Positions 12,008 to 23,456 of a DNA stretch of 64,000 bases are shown here, piece after piece. This DNA comes from Lepturacanthus savala (taxonomy: Eukaryota > Chordata > Actinopteri > Scombriformes > Trichiuridae). The stretch is from assembly GCA_030544235.1 (NCBI GenBank), contig CM060484.1, forward strand, positions 7,917,031-7,981,030, in the 5' to 3' direction. Each line of letters opens with the position of its first letter. Position 1 is the first letter of the stretch. Made by a program: the position numbers and the translations under genes. Under the pieces are notes generated by a model. That model did no database searches. It had not been told where the DNA came from and saw only the letters and a program-made list of their open reading frames with translations.

Positions 12008-15000
12008 TACTTTTTTTACAGCATGGTCAGACCGTCTTCCTTTTTTCGTCTGTCATTGCTTTTGTCTGCCTCTGTGTGTCTGTCAGTCTGTATGCACATG
12101 GACTCATGCCCGAATGTGCACACACACCATCCACCACACATAAAACCAGATGTCTGCTCTGCCTCCTACTCCTCCTCCTGTATGATGTGGAAAGCAGGCG
12201 CTGCCCACCCCGGGCGTATCCATGGCAACTGGTCTGTGGTTGGTTGACAGGGCGGGACAGTGACATCACTGGTCTCTTTCAGGATCGCCACAGAGATAGT
12301 AACACTGTCAGTCAGGATATAATATAATATAAGGAGGCACAATAAAGACTATATCAAGAAGAGGGGGGATAGCAAACATAAGGTCATGACCACATCTCTC
12401 ACACAGAAACAAAACCTATTCTTTAAAAAGATCAATTTTAAGTTAATTAGGTGGTTAATGGAGGTCTTTGGTCAATCGTTTTGATATAAAAGACCCCAGA
12501 CTTAAAAGCAATGAAGTAGGTAGAGTCATTGAAGTAACATCTATTGATAGAGAGGACTACTGATAATGTTTCACCCTTTTTATAGATGTATAGACTCCAT
12601 GCCTCCTATAAGTAGTATTAAATGTTAATTGGAAATACACAGGCATTATCACAGGTATCATGAAACAAACGAGTGGCATCATGTCATTTATTCCTTCTCT
12701 GCTCACAGAGTTTTGTCATGTTTGACGTTTGATCACTAGAGGGTGCCAGACCCAAGCGTTCCCAGCTTGGCTCTCTCTACTCTTCATATAGAGGGGTTGA
12801 TGCCCGTTGACATACTGAAAAAACACTCGGCCCAAGCCTAGTCTAACGATGTAATAGTCCGTCGGGAAACGTGAAGATTACTACTTCCATTCTCTCGATA
12901 TACATCTTACATACAGTCTTGCTGTCTTAATATGAAGTCATTTAAGGATACAGACACAAAATGGGTCCCTACAGGAGTATTACAGTGATATTAGAGTGGT
13001 TTTTCATTATCTTTGACAAGTCATCCCCACAGAGAAGGCTTTAGATTCAAATATATGATTGGGATTAAGAAAATGATTGTCAAGGGTTCATACAAGGCAG
13101 AACGGTACGCCTCCAAACCATGAATATTTATAACTTTTGTCTTGTAGGATGCTCCGTATAATCAATCATCAATAGTGGTGGTAATATATACTTCAAAATA
13201 CCCTGAACTACAGCAACCTGTATCCTCCACCGGTCACAAATCTTGCTTCTCGCCCATTTTGGCAAGACCTCACGCTGCTCAGGGGAAGCACAAGTACAAT
13301 CCATTTCCCGTCAGAAAGGGAAAAGGAGGAAACGAGGTAGGACTGCAATAAAAAGCTACAGGGGAGGCAACACTGTCCAGTATATCTTCTGTGGTTAGAG
13401 AGGTGAAGCACAAACAGAGGAATCTTCAATATCAAACCCTTTTGTCACAGTTACTAATATACAGCAAGTCTAGGATTCTACACTTTAGCTTCACACAGTT
13501 TATTCAAAACATGTGCCATCACCTCCCATTTCATAACTGTCTGCAAAGCTGTTGCTTTGTTTAGTTTATACAGTATGTCTACATGGCAGAGAAGAATACA
13601 AGCGGAATGCGCAAATGCTGCTAACAAGCTACCATCGCTCCGATTGTTTCAGACTCGTTCTGGGTTTCATCAAAGGTCAGCACCATCAAGGGAGCTCACT
13701 TTGGTCACCAGTGTGACTTTGAGATTCACCAAAGCTCAAAGTGACATGAAAAATTGGCTTTACTTTGCCTGAGCAAGCACATACACTAAACAGTGGGGGG
13801 TATTCCACTGGAATGAGTTGTTTGGATAGATGGTTCAGACCCGGGAGTATATGGACTTTATTTATTTCTACAATCAGCATCATATATTCTTGTCTAGAGT
13901 GGTCTACAAATACATTTCAAGTAGTACTACTTAGATGAACTGATTACTCATTGTGGTGTAGTCCTTGGAACACAACCCAAGGTTGGGTAATTGTTTCTCA
14001 TAGCAGCAAGGCTTAAGTTAAATATAGGATGTACGACCCAGCATCACTGCATTATATCTACTGTCTCGCTGCAGTCGCCACTCCTTAACCACGGGACACA
14101 CTCAGGTATCACAAAATAAAAAAAGGTAAATGATTCCGGTACAAATGAGCCATATACTAAACACTGCATTATAATGGACTCTGATAAGATGCTCTTCCTA
14201 ATGACAGTGGTTTTATAATAGCGTCTGTGTTGCTATATTTGTTGCTGCAGCGGACAATAGGTTACACTGTTTTTGAATACATAGAACCTTGAATTGTGAA
14301 ACAACACTGAACGCCCTCGAACTGTGGTAATTATTTTGGTCATGATAATGGTTTAAGGGCACAGTCGCGTGAGAAGCAATTGCTAAGAAAATAGTCTTTG
14401 GTTTTGTTCAAGTTTTCATTGAGAGCAGCTTTGTGTGACAGATTAAGCGAAGGCTTTACTTTTTACTGCACCTAACCTTACCAGTGACCTTGACCCTGCC
14501 CCCCGACCCTTGACCCTGACCTAAACCCAGCAATAAATCATTTGACCAGGGTTTAGCAATGAAGAAGGCTTCTTACAGCGACCAAAGCACTGAAAACAAG
14601 CATGTTTTTCGATTTGTTTGGTTTAAAAAATAAAAAATAATTAAAAAAAAAAAATCAGTGGTCGGTGCTTGGTTTGGTGTGACTCCAAGCGCGACTACCA
14701 GGGAACTAAAAGTTAACTGAAGTTTACCTCTAGAAGACAAAGAGACTTAAAAAAAAAAAAGGAAATAAAACAGAGGAATAATGTGCACTACACTCCTAGC
14801 CCCAAGTTGCAAACGCTGCGTCTTCAGCTCCTTTTGCAACCCAAAACATAGGAAGTAGGACACCAGAGCCTCAAAAAAAAAAACCATAAAGCGCACACTC
14901 ATGGTGCAAACTGGCAAAAAACAAAATGCCTTCCAAACAATAAAGACCCTCTTTGCACTGAGAAATTTTCTTTTTCTTGCCTTCCCAAGCTAGAACCACC

Positions 15001-15855
15001 ACTAGCTGTTACCGGCTCTGTGTATAGGCAACACTGAAGCAAATTGCTGAGGCAAAGCCTCTCTCTATATACTCTCCACCCAGGTGCAATCAATTACCAA
15101 TTATCTGGTGCTACTCACACCTGTGCCTGGGCATAGGCATCCCTCAACTAATTACCAAAGCCCCAGCAATGTGAAAGAGAACTAATGCCCAAAAAGTGTT
15201 TTTGCAATGAAATTCACTTTAAACCACAACAATTTCTTGCAAACATTGAGAGACAAACCATGATTTTGTCACCACTGTCACTATTTGTCACTGTTTGTAT
15301 ATTGTGAAACTGGATACACAAAAAAAAATCATGGTTGAAATTGGTCAGTTTAACCTTAAAACCTGAATTTTACCATCTCTGTGAAGTGCTTCTGATATAA
15401 AAAAAAAATAGTCTTTCGAATAATAAATCATACAGTCAGGACAATGTGTACCAGTGATCATTCATGGTCATTGATGCTGATATGATGAGTGCACTCGATT
15501 GATTCTGGAATATTGTGGGAACAGTCTACGGAATTTGAACCTCAGTATCTCTCCTACACACACACACACACACATGCAGAGTAAGGGATAAATTCTTTGC
15601 GTCCCAAAGGAATGTATTCTAAAGTGTTGGCAGTCAGTGAGGAAGCAAACCTGGTCCTCCTCCCTGACTGCTTCCTAGTATTGTTTTTACATCCATGTCT
15701 TAAATGTCTACTTGAGCGTGGATGTGTGTGTTTGTACATAAGCCCGTTTTAGGAGCATGAGATTTAGGTAATGCTACCGACCTCTAGAAATTGTCCTCAC
15801 CCGGAAAATCAACCTTAAAATATCTATGTTTATAATCAACTATGATTTCCTAACA

Positions 15856-16234
15856 TTAAAGGGGACATATTCTGCTTTTCTATTTTCTGTTTTGACATCA
15901 GATTTCTCTGCTAAACATCGTCAACGTTCCCAAACTTGAGGTGAACTTATGTAAAAGAACTCCCTGACAGTCAAAAGTCACAGCTCCGTTTGCAGTGTTA
16001 GCTCTACTTCCTCCTCATGATGACATCAGATTGTTCACATCTGCATCATTGACGTCCATTGGTAGCCTTTGTTGCTAATGTTGTTTTTACTTTTATACTA
16101 TAACATTTCAGTTCCGTTGAAATTCCAAAGTTACCAGGACACAGCAGGAGCTGGCCAATCAGTGAACTACAGGGCTGTGTAAAGAGCCAATATCAGATAA
16201 ATATCAGGAAATCTGCATGACACATCCCTTTTAA
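15856..16234. mobile_element. TTAA-flanked MITE, about 379 bp
   Basis: It is bounded by TTAA at 15856-15859 and 16231-16234. The ends TTAAAGGGGACATATTCTGC and the inverted right end TTAAAAGGGATGTGTCATGC agree at about 14 of 20 positions. It has no open frame of note. It lies about 450 bp before the exon at 16682. Confidence 0.55.
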
Positions 16235-16681
16235 ATGGACGTTTCTGGAATGATATACATGAAGACTTGGTGTATCTCTTATATTTGTGCAAAACTAGAC
16301 TGACGACTTGAAATAACACTCAGAATTACAATTAAAACAGGATTTAGTTGACTATACGCTAAAAAAACAGTCTTTAATACGCACACCTTCTGCAAATGGG
16401 AATAGCATTACAGGATATTTTGTACAGATCATGTAATCCTTCAGCCTTTATGTCAGATTAATCTCAATTAACAATTCAGTCAGGATCAAACTGCAATCCG
16501 CAGTTATTGAGCTTCACTGCCATAAATATGCCACATTCATACTGTACTGTATGAATGAATTCTGTATCCCCAAGCCTAAAGCAGAAACATGTTTGGAAGG
16601 CATGCATCGTTGCACATTTGAAAATGAATTTAAGTCCAATTGATCAGAGATACTTCTCTTCTTTTTTATTTCTGTTTGCAG

Positions 16682-16796
16682 GCTGGAGTCTGAAATCGGT
16701 GCACTTGAGAGTGAAGAGTCTCAGATCTCGGCCAAAGAGCAGGTTCTGCGGGAACGCCTGAAAGAGACAGAGCGCTCGATAGAAGACCTGCAGAAG
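16682..16796 (+). CDS. palm2akap2: Paralemmin-2 coiled-coil exon 2 (visible)
   Basis: The exon supplies one base plus 38 codons and reads LESEIGALESEESQISAKEQ, then VLRERLKETERSIEDLQK. The ESEESQISAKEQ block is shared word for word with human PALM2 as recalled, and the family keeps this coiled-coil segment. The acceptor is tttgcag after a T-rich tract and the donor is AAG|gtacat. It enters in phase 2 and leaves in phase 0, matching the exon at 17020. Confidence is high because both splice sites, the phase and the protein match agree. Confidence 0.95.
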
Positions 16797-17019
16797 GTAC
16801 ATGAACATGGACCACATGGAACCTTGTGTGAGCTTTCCAGGTTCCTGCAGAGCACTAACACTGATATTGTTCCGCTCTAACCAGGTGGTACTTTCTGTTT
16901 CTACAATCCATCGTTGGTTCCACCACAATTATATTGTGTGGTGGATTGTTCTGCAAATCACTGAATAATTGTTAAAAAAAAATATAAAAATTTTATATGG
17001 GTTTCTCTTCTTCTTTTAG

Positions 17020-17041
17020 AGTCTGATGACACAGGATGGAG
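17020..17041 (+). CDS. palm2akap2: 22-nt paralemmin microexon (SLMTQDG)
   Basis: The 22-nt exon encodes SLMTQDG plus one base. It sits after a T-rich acceptor (ttcttttag) and before donor G|gtatga. Human PALM2 has an equivalent seven-residue segment (GFSSTDG) at the same place, immediately before the Asp-Ala that opens the next exon, so the tiny exon is conserved in position. The donor is followed only 15 bases later by a long (CA)n tract. Confidence 0.88.
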
Positions 17042-17052
17042 GTATGACCGCT

Positions 17053-17056
<4 letters not shown>

Positions 17057-17128
<72 letters not shown>

Positions 17129-17145
17129 TACACACACACGCACAC
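17057..17145 (+). repeat. (CA)n microsatellite
   Basis: A pure run of 34 CA units (17057-17124) is followed by a slightly interrupted tail. It starts 15 bases after the 22-nt exon's donor and pairs in principle with the (TG)n at 17221-17310. Confidence 0.97.
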
Positions 17146-17216
17146 CTCATTTGGACAGTGTTCGTTTTACCCTGAACTGCAGTTATTGTTGTTTCCTAGC
17201 AATGGGGTCCTCTCAG

Positions 17217-17220
<4 letters not shown>

Positions 17221-17310
<90 letters not shown>
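17221..17310 (+). repeat. (TG)n microsatellite, 45 units
   Basis: An uninterrupted TG run of 90 bases lies in the same intron as the (CA)n at 17057. The two are an inverted pair about 100 bases apart. Further CA- and TG-rich patches continue to about 17,880. Confidence 0.97.
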
Positions 17311-17311
<1 letters not shown>

Positions 17312-17948
17312 ATAATAGTCTCGCTGAGGCAGGAGAGATGCAGGCCAGAGCATGCTCCCGAACCCCCAGACACACACCCCCATAGCCACAGACACACACA
17401 CACATATATTCCTGCACACAAACACGCACGTACAATATACCACATACACACTTACACACAGAACTCTGCTCAGCGAGGCTATTGAAGCTCACACACACAC
17501 AAGGCCATGACTCTGCAGCCTGCAGCCGCTGGCTTTATCCCCCCACTATTCACCAACAAGCCCTGTAAGCCCCTAAAGCTTTGTTCCCAACATTGCACAC
17601 ACACACAGACACACACACACAAATACACACACAAAGCAGTAATATATACACAAACACACACACATACTTCTGCTGCATAAGCACTGAACATCGGGGCTGC
17701 TAGAGTTGTCATGTGTGTCAATTGTGGGTGTGGTTAATTTCTCTGTGGGGGGGAGCGGGCTGTATGTGTGTGTGTGTTGTTGTGTCAGGGTGTGGTTGCA
17801 CATCACTGAGGTGCGTGTATGTGCACATACCGTGCGTGTGTGCATGTGTGTGTGTGTATGTGCACGTGAGTGTGCATGGTTCTCACTCTCGGCCTCTACC
17901 ATCCCACTGACAATGTGTCATTTCCCCTCCCGTGCTCCTGCTCAATAG

Positions 17949-18074
17949 ATGCCACCGGCTGCATGTCCGCCCCTTTCTCGGACTGCACGGACCCCGATCC
18001 CGACCACCTCGTCCTGGCCACGCAGCCCCGGACCGGCCCACCTGCCTCTGGAGAGCACGCCATACCAAGACCCG
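17949..18074 (+). CDS. palm2akap2: Last shared paralemmin exon, branch point of alternative splicing
   Basis: The exon encodes two bases plus 41 codons plus one base and reads (G)DATGCMSAPFSDCTDPDPD..., ending AIPRP. Asp-Ala follows the microexon, as in human PALM2 (DAVNY). The acceptor is caatag and the donor is CCG|gtaaga. It leaves in phase 1, and the terminal CaaX exon (19642) and both bridge exons (27871, 43232) enter at the matching phase. The AKAP2 exon at 52217 does not. This exon is therefore the inferred choice point between the PALM2 and PALM2-AKAP2 proteins. The middle is Pro/Asp-rich and poorly conserved, so its function is unknown. Confidence 0.88.
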
Positions 18075-18079
18075 GTAAG

Positions 18080-18130
18080 ACAGGGGGAGGGTGAGGGAGG
18101 GGAGAGAGGAGAGAAGGGGGGGGAGGGAGG
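18080..18130 (+). promoter_or_regulatory. Intronic G-run cluster next to a 5' splice site
   Basis: Repeated GGG to GGGGGGGGG runs begin about 5 bases after the donor at 18075. This density can form G-quadruplexes and is the type of site bound by hnRNP F/H. It faces a C-rich tract at the other end of the same intron. Confidence 0.4.
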
Positions 18131-19469
18131 AAGGTTTTGGGCTGCAGCCAAGTCGGATTAGAACAGGACAAACTTGCGCACACATGGAGAGTGGACAGAC
18201 AGGGATACACGCACATTTGCACTTATTATAATAATTATACTTAATCTCATATAGACTTCAAAACTTTACACGTCTGTGTGTTTAAAGGAAAACAAACAAC
18301 CAACACAGTCATACACCCAGAATGAAACCCATTGTGTATCCACGTACACTGAGAGCACATGCACATTAGGTGCTGCACCAATTTGTATTCACTATGGGAG
18401 ACTGTGTCCAAGTTTGTGTTTGCAATAACTTTTGACAAAGTTACAATTCAGACATTGAATAATTTGAAAGGGGTCATTTACTAATACTATATATCAGTAT
18501 AATAAATAAATTTAATATCTATTAGTATCAGATATAGGTATCAATATTATATATATTATAATATATTATTTTGGTAGCAGCATCACGATTAGTATTTGTA
18601 TTAGCAACACTTTTAGATGTAATAGTATTAGTGAAATATATATATATGTATGTATATATATAATTGATTTGATAGATGATTTGAATTTTACACTGAGTAA
18701 GTATAAGTGTAGTGCTACTGTGATGTATTACAGTACAGGGTTGCGTCTCAGGGGTCTTATTAGCTTTGATTCATTATTTGTTGGTTCAGTATGAGTCATT
18801 TTATTTGCCTTTGTGTATGATTTATTCTTTATTCTTCCTTACTCTTAGTTAGAGCAGCAGTTGTACTGTTTTATTTTTTTTTAGTCAAATAAAAGAGAAA
18901 AAAGTCTTAGCTTGCGTTCAGTTCATTATCTTACATGTTTGATTTATTGCGTTACGTGCTGCTGACTGTGCAGTGGGGAATAGCTCTTCAAAGTAAAGGC
19001 TCAACTTTTCAGGCTGTGCGATAAAGTTATTCAGCTGTGCTCATGACTTATCTGCAGTAAGGGTTCTTGAAGTATCAGAACAGAACCTCAGGTATGTAAA
19101 CAAGTATTATTCATCTTTATTGGGTATCAGGAAACACCATTTTTTTTTCTATTCCGTCTTTTACCCAACAATTACTTAATTGAAATCTTAAGTTGTCCTT
19201 GAAGTTTTTGGGTGACAAACCAAGATTTTTTTTTTTTTCTCAAACCATTTTCTCAAACTGGATCCTGAATAATTGAACTTAAGACAACCTCTGAACCTTG
19301 AAGTTGTATGTCCAAATATTTTAGATTAGGCCAATCCTAGCAGCATCCACATTTTTAATCACATAGTTTCACACTGCAAGTTAAGGTCATTTTGTGTTTT
19401 ACTCGTTGCATAGATATCAGTTTGATTAAGGAACTCATATTACAAATATAATTTTTTTTTCTGAGAACA
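18131..19469 (+). other. palm2akap2: Middle of the intron before the CaaX exon
   Basis: AT-rich sequence with ATATAT-type patches (18480-18670) and T runs. No exon or recognisable repeat family is seen. Confidence 0.5.
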
Positions 19470-19639
19470 CTGTGTCCCCGTCCTCACGCTTCACTCCCTC
19501 CACCTTTTCCTCCCAATGGCCCCCACCCCACCCCCCACACCTTCTCACCCTTCCTTCAAACCCCACTCCTGCATCAACCCCTCCCTCCTCCCTCTCACCT
19601 TCCCACCCCCAACCCTTCCCCCCTCCCTCCCCTTCTAAC
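19470..19639 (+). promoter_or_regulatory. Very long C/CT-rich tract at an acceptor
   Basis: About 170 bases are almost purely C and T, with many CCCC runs, and run directly into the acceptor aacag of the CaaX exon. The tract is unusually long and C-rich for a polypyrimidine tract. It is complementary to the G-runs at 18080-18130, so it could be a PCBP-type control element or pair with the donor side. Confidence 0.45.
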
Positions 19640-19641
19640 AG

Positions 19642-20501
19642 CAATGTTCGCCATGGAGATCAACGTGCAGCACGACCCGCAGACTGGCGAGCAGCGCGTC
19701 CTGTCCGCCAGCCGTGTGAGCCCGCTGGACGCGGCATCGCGCGGCGTCAAGGTCTACGACGATGGTCGCAAAGTGGTCTACGAGGTCACCTCCTCCGGCG
19801 GCGTGTCCACCACCGCCGTCGAGAACGGCTGGAGCTCGGCGCAGGTGGACCAGCTGATCCAGCGGGCTGCCAGGCCTTGCGACGTGTCGGTGACCCCGCC
19901 GGCGGCGCCGCAAGTCTACGTTTCACCGGCGGACGTGGACGACCTGTCCCCGCCCTCCTGCGCCCCGCCATCCATCCCTTCCAGCCCGCCGGCTCAGGTC
20001 ACCCTCCAGAGGGAGAGCCGGCTGGGCATGATGCCCCCCCAATCCCCTGCCGCCGCTCCCATCACGACCCAGCCGGGCGCCACGGGCCACCCCTGTGACG
20101 AGCTCACCTCGCTGCCCCAAGCCAGTGCCGAGCACCCGGTCACCATGGTGTTCCTTGGCTACCAGGACGTGGACGACACGAGCGAGAGCCGGCGGCTGCT
20201 GGGCTTCGACGGCGCTGTGAAGGCCGAGGTGGTCCTGATCGATGAGGACGACGAGAAGTCGCTGCGGGAGAAGACGGTCACCGACCTGTCCATCATTGAC
20301 GGCACGGCGGCCGACCTGGTGTCGGGGCGGCCGGCCACGTCCGAGGCGGCCAGCACGGAACTGTCCTCCGACGGCCGCGAGCCCGACAGCACCTCCTCGC
20401 CGCCGGCGAACCCTGACGCCAACACGGCCCCCCCGCCCAGCCTCACCCCCGCCACAGGTACAGACAAGAGGAAACGCTGCGAGTGCTGCAACCTCATGTG
20501 A
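19642..20501 (+). CDS. palm2akap2: Paralemmin-2 C-terminal exon with CaaX box
   Basis: This terminal exon gives A-M-F-A-M-E-I-N-V at its start and KRKRCECCNLM at its end (stop 20499-20501). It contains family blocks GVKVYDDGRKVVYEV, VTMVFLGYQDVDD and VLIDEDDEKSLREKTVTDLS, then a divergent tail, matching recalled human PALM2. CNLM is a CaaX motif. The terminal Met predicts farnesylation, the two cysteines just before it are likely palmitoylation sites, and KRKR adds a basic membrane-contact patch. The protein should therefore sit on the inner plasma membrane. The first two bases complete GCA with the phase-1 exon ending at 18074. The exon is much more GC-rich than its surroundings and holds a possible internal donor at 20457/20458. 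Confidence 0.95.
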
Positions 20502-22797
20502 CTGAATCTTCTCCCTCTTCCACTCTTTTATTACTACCCACAAAACACCCCTCTCTTCCCCTCTGTCTATGGATGGTTACTAACAGACGCCCCCCCCCCT
20601 GCCTTCCTTCTCCTCCTCTGGACTCTGATCAGCTGGCACACACACGCACGCACTCGCCTGACCTTTGACTTTTTTGCTCAATTACAATATCAGCCCTACA
20701 TCTTTGCTTTTTCTTTTTTTTTAATCCTATCTGTCAACATGGAGGCTCTGCCCTCCAGCCTCCTGTCTCCTCAGACAGCACAATATAGTTCAGAAATTAC
20801 AGTTGACATCAATGCGCAGGAATGAAGCTGTTTTCGTGCTGCTATATTTATGAGAAAAAAAAGGGGGAAAAAAAGACACAAATAGAGAAAATTGATGTTG
20901 GTAGCCGAACAGCTTAAACCAGGTTATATAAAACTCCTCTCAGTAGTCAAGACTTTACGGACAATCAGTCATGTTGCCATGCTGTCTAACCAAACAGAGC
21001 TCTAAGGCTCTAAGGACAATCAACCAGATCGTCGCCTTTAATAAGACAGTTTATAAAACATTCAAAAACACAGTTTCAGGTTTTTGTTTTTATAAATTTC
21101 TCTTCCCACTTCCTTTTCTCTCAACGCTCAACTCTCACCAGATTATGTCCTGTTGTCTAAATACACACACACACACACACATACAACCACACACCCAACA
21201 TATGAACTCGAACAACCCAGCAGGGGGTGGTGGGTTGGGAGATGTTGCACAGATGCTGTCTGACCAGGGTGGAGAGGAAGGTTGCTGCCTTGGTTTCTTT
21301 ACGTGCCTCTTCATTCTTCCAACTAAATAGTCATAACAAAAAAAAAATAGAAAAAAAAATAGAAGATTCTAGACTTTTATTTTAGTTTGCTGTTGTTAAT
21401 TGATTTTTTTTTCCTCTTTTGTTTTGAAACTTAAAAGGCCATTGAATTGTTGGGACGCCGGTTTCCGTGGGAAACGGAGGTTTTGACATTGTAGTTAGTA
21501 GTAACAGGACTCTTATTCTCTTATTCTCTCTCTCTCTCTGGTGTTTTGTCCATTAACTCCAGCTATTCCACTGCTGAGGTCATTTCCTCCTATTCTATCA
21601 CTTCCTAACTCAGCAGCCAATCAGAAACCGCGGAACACCTTTGGCAGCCAGTAGGATCTACACAGCCAATTTTTTAATTTTTTTTTTTCCCGGCTGAAGT
21701 GCCCAGGAAGCTAACGGCAGCTTAATGAGTACACTATGGCAGCGAGGATGGGAACATGTATTTCCAGCTATGACAATAAACATGGGTTACCACTAACACG
21801 CCAGGCACAAAGATGAGAATAATAGATATTAAAAAACCCTACCAGATGACTAAAAAAGAAAAAAGAAATGACAGCTGTGCTCAAATTGAGCTTTTAGACG
21901 AACATAATGTTCACGTTCATCTTTTTGTCCATTAAATTAATTGAATCGCTGCTGAAGGCCGCCAGAGATCCAGTCTGCTCCTTACAATTCAAAGACACTG
22001 AAAACACTGCCAGCTCTTGCTATAGTCACCAATCAGGCCCCTCATTCTCAAGGGTGCTACAGCTAATGCGGCCTGAGTGTCATTATAACATCATTTCTAT
22101 ATTATACTCGAGGTCATTTCCTTGGCTGGCTTTCAGGAAACCTCTCAAAAAGGTAGTAATCATTCTCATTCTGCTGAATGATAATGGACTCTCTGGAAAG
22201 ACTTTGCTTCATTTCATTTGACTACACTTTGGACAGATATACGATTGGGGAAGATATTGTTATAAAAGGTTAGAGAGGCTCTTCAAATCCAAAAAATATT
22301 AGTTAGAGGTTGTGGCCGTTATGTCCTTGTCTCATATCCAACCTGGGGGTTTTAATATAATTTATTTGCATCATGAAAATAAGCCAAACTAAATAAATTG
22401 GAGACAAAAGAAGGATTTAATCTAAGCCCAACCTATTGTAATACAGAGGCACCTGAAGAGCCTTGACAGCCTTTTTAAAGAGTGCATTCTGAATTTATTT
22501 CTTTTGTGCTTTGGTCCTTTTTGTTTGACTGATTCACTGGTCCTGGCCCGTAGGCTAAAGAACATTTTTCTCCGCACCGGGTGCCGATGGAAGTCATGAA
22601 ATGAATCAATGAAAGACAGAAACCGCGTTCCTCGGCATCTTCTCTAAACTGTCCTGTCGGTGCAGAACTGTAAGGTCTGGGTCTTCAAACAAGCTTTTAA
22701 TGTGATTGGCCACCGCTGCTGCTGTCACTCAGTCCAGCTGGCTGTGTGATTGGCCACTACCGGCCCCGGGGTCGGGTTTCCTGTGTAGATAAAGAAT

Positions 22798-22805
22798 GTA
22801 AATAT
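22798..22805 (+). promoter_or_regulatory. Perfect Pumilio-binding motif (UGUAAAUA)
   Basis: TGTAAATA fits the PUF consensus UGUANAUA and lies in the inferred PALM2 3' UTR, where it would be meaningful. A single 8-mer can occur by chance. Confidence 0.35.
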
Positions 22806-23396
22806 GCTCTATATATTCTATTTAGTGATTATTTTATTTTCCACATCTATATAGAGGTCTAGAGATTATTATTACTATTATTATGGGTAGTAGACATTAT
22901 TATGATGTCCTACGATGCCACATCATGACTGTATGAGTGCACGAATGAGAGCTTTTTATATTTTCATTCTCTAACTTCACTGCTTTGCTGTGTGTATTCT
23001 TGCAATTAACCCTACCTGACCATCACACACCTTCTTTGAACTGGCGTGGATTTCGGCAGAGAAAACTCTGACTTAACACATTGGTCGATGACCTTCTTTT
23101 TCAACGACTCAGACGACGAGACAATGACGAGACGGCACAGACGTCATTAACTTACATTACTAGTATCTACATGCAATATCACAAAAATATCCTTTTCAAT
23201 GGATACGACGTGCAGCTGTTTTTCTGTACTGCGCGTGATATCAGGACTACACCAGCACAATGAGCACAGCGAGAAGTACATCTACTTCACAGAAAGCAAG
23301 TTAATAATGGCATGGTCAGGAGGAAGATGATATTCGGGCCCATTATCGTTACAATGAGGCTGTGAAGAAAAACTGCTTCATTAGAAGGGAATCAAA

Positions 23397-23456
23397 TGTG
23401 GCCATGAAATAGCTGGTGAGAATACCGCAAACCTGAAGAGACATGTAGAAATTGAG
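23397..23456 (+). mobile_element. hAT transposase BED-finger fossil
   Basis: One short frame reads CGHEIAGENTANLKRHVEIE. The GENTANLKRH(V/L) pattern is typical of BED zinc fingers of hAT transposases. Upstream bases (about 23270-23395) may belong to the same fossil but hold stops and frame breaks. No intact transposase remains. Confidence 0.5.

Larger units (their letters stand above)
948..16681 (+). other. palm2akap2: Large intron of the paralemmin part (about 15.7 kb)
   Basis: No coding exon was found in this intron on either strand. It contains a diverged tandem duplication, hAT-like, Tc1-like and piggyBac-like remnants, poly-A runs and short microsatellites, each listed separately. A purine-rich tract lies at about 2668-2745. 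A CpG-enriched patch at about 6320-6480 has no convincing exon. Quiet AT-rich blocks without obvious repeats (about 4510-4790 and 10880-11330) could be conserved non-coding sequence, but this cannot be judged from one genome. The rest shows nothing recognisable. Confidence 0.7.

Noticed and set aside
17167..17498. Several open frames with long Thr-His or Cys-Val repeats
   Set aside because: These are translations of the (CA)n and (TG)n microsatellites.
19472..20098. 208-codon frame overlapping the CaaX exon in another reading frame
   Set aside because: It is a GC-rich shadow of the true paralemmin frame, which has clear family motifs.
19923..20543. 206-codon minus-strand frame over the CaaX exon
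   Set aside because: Antisense shadow caused by high GC content, with no recognisable domain.
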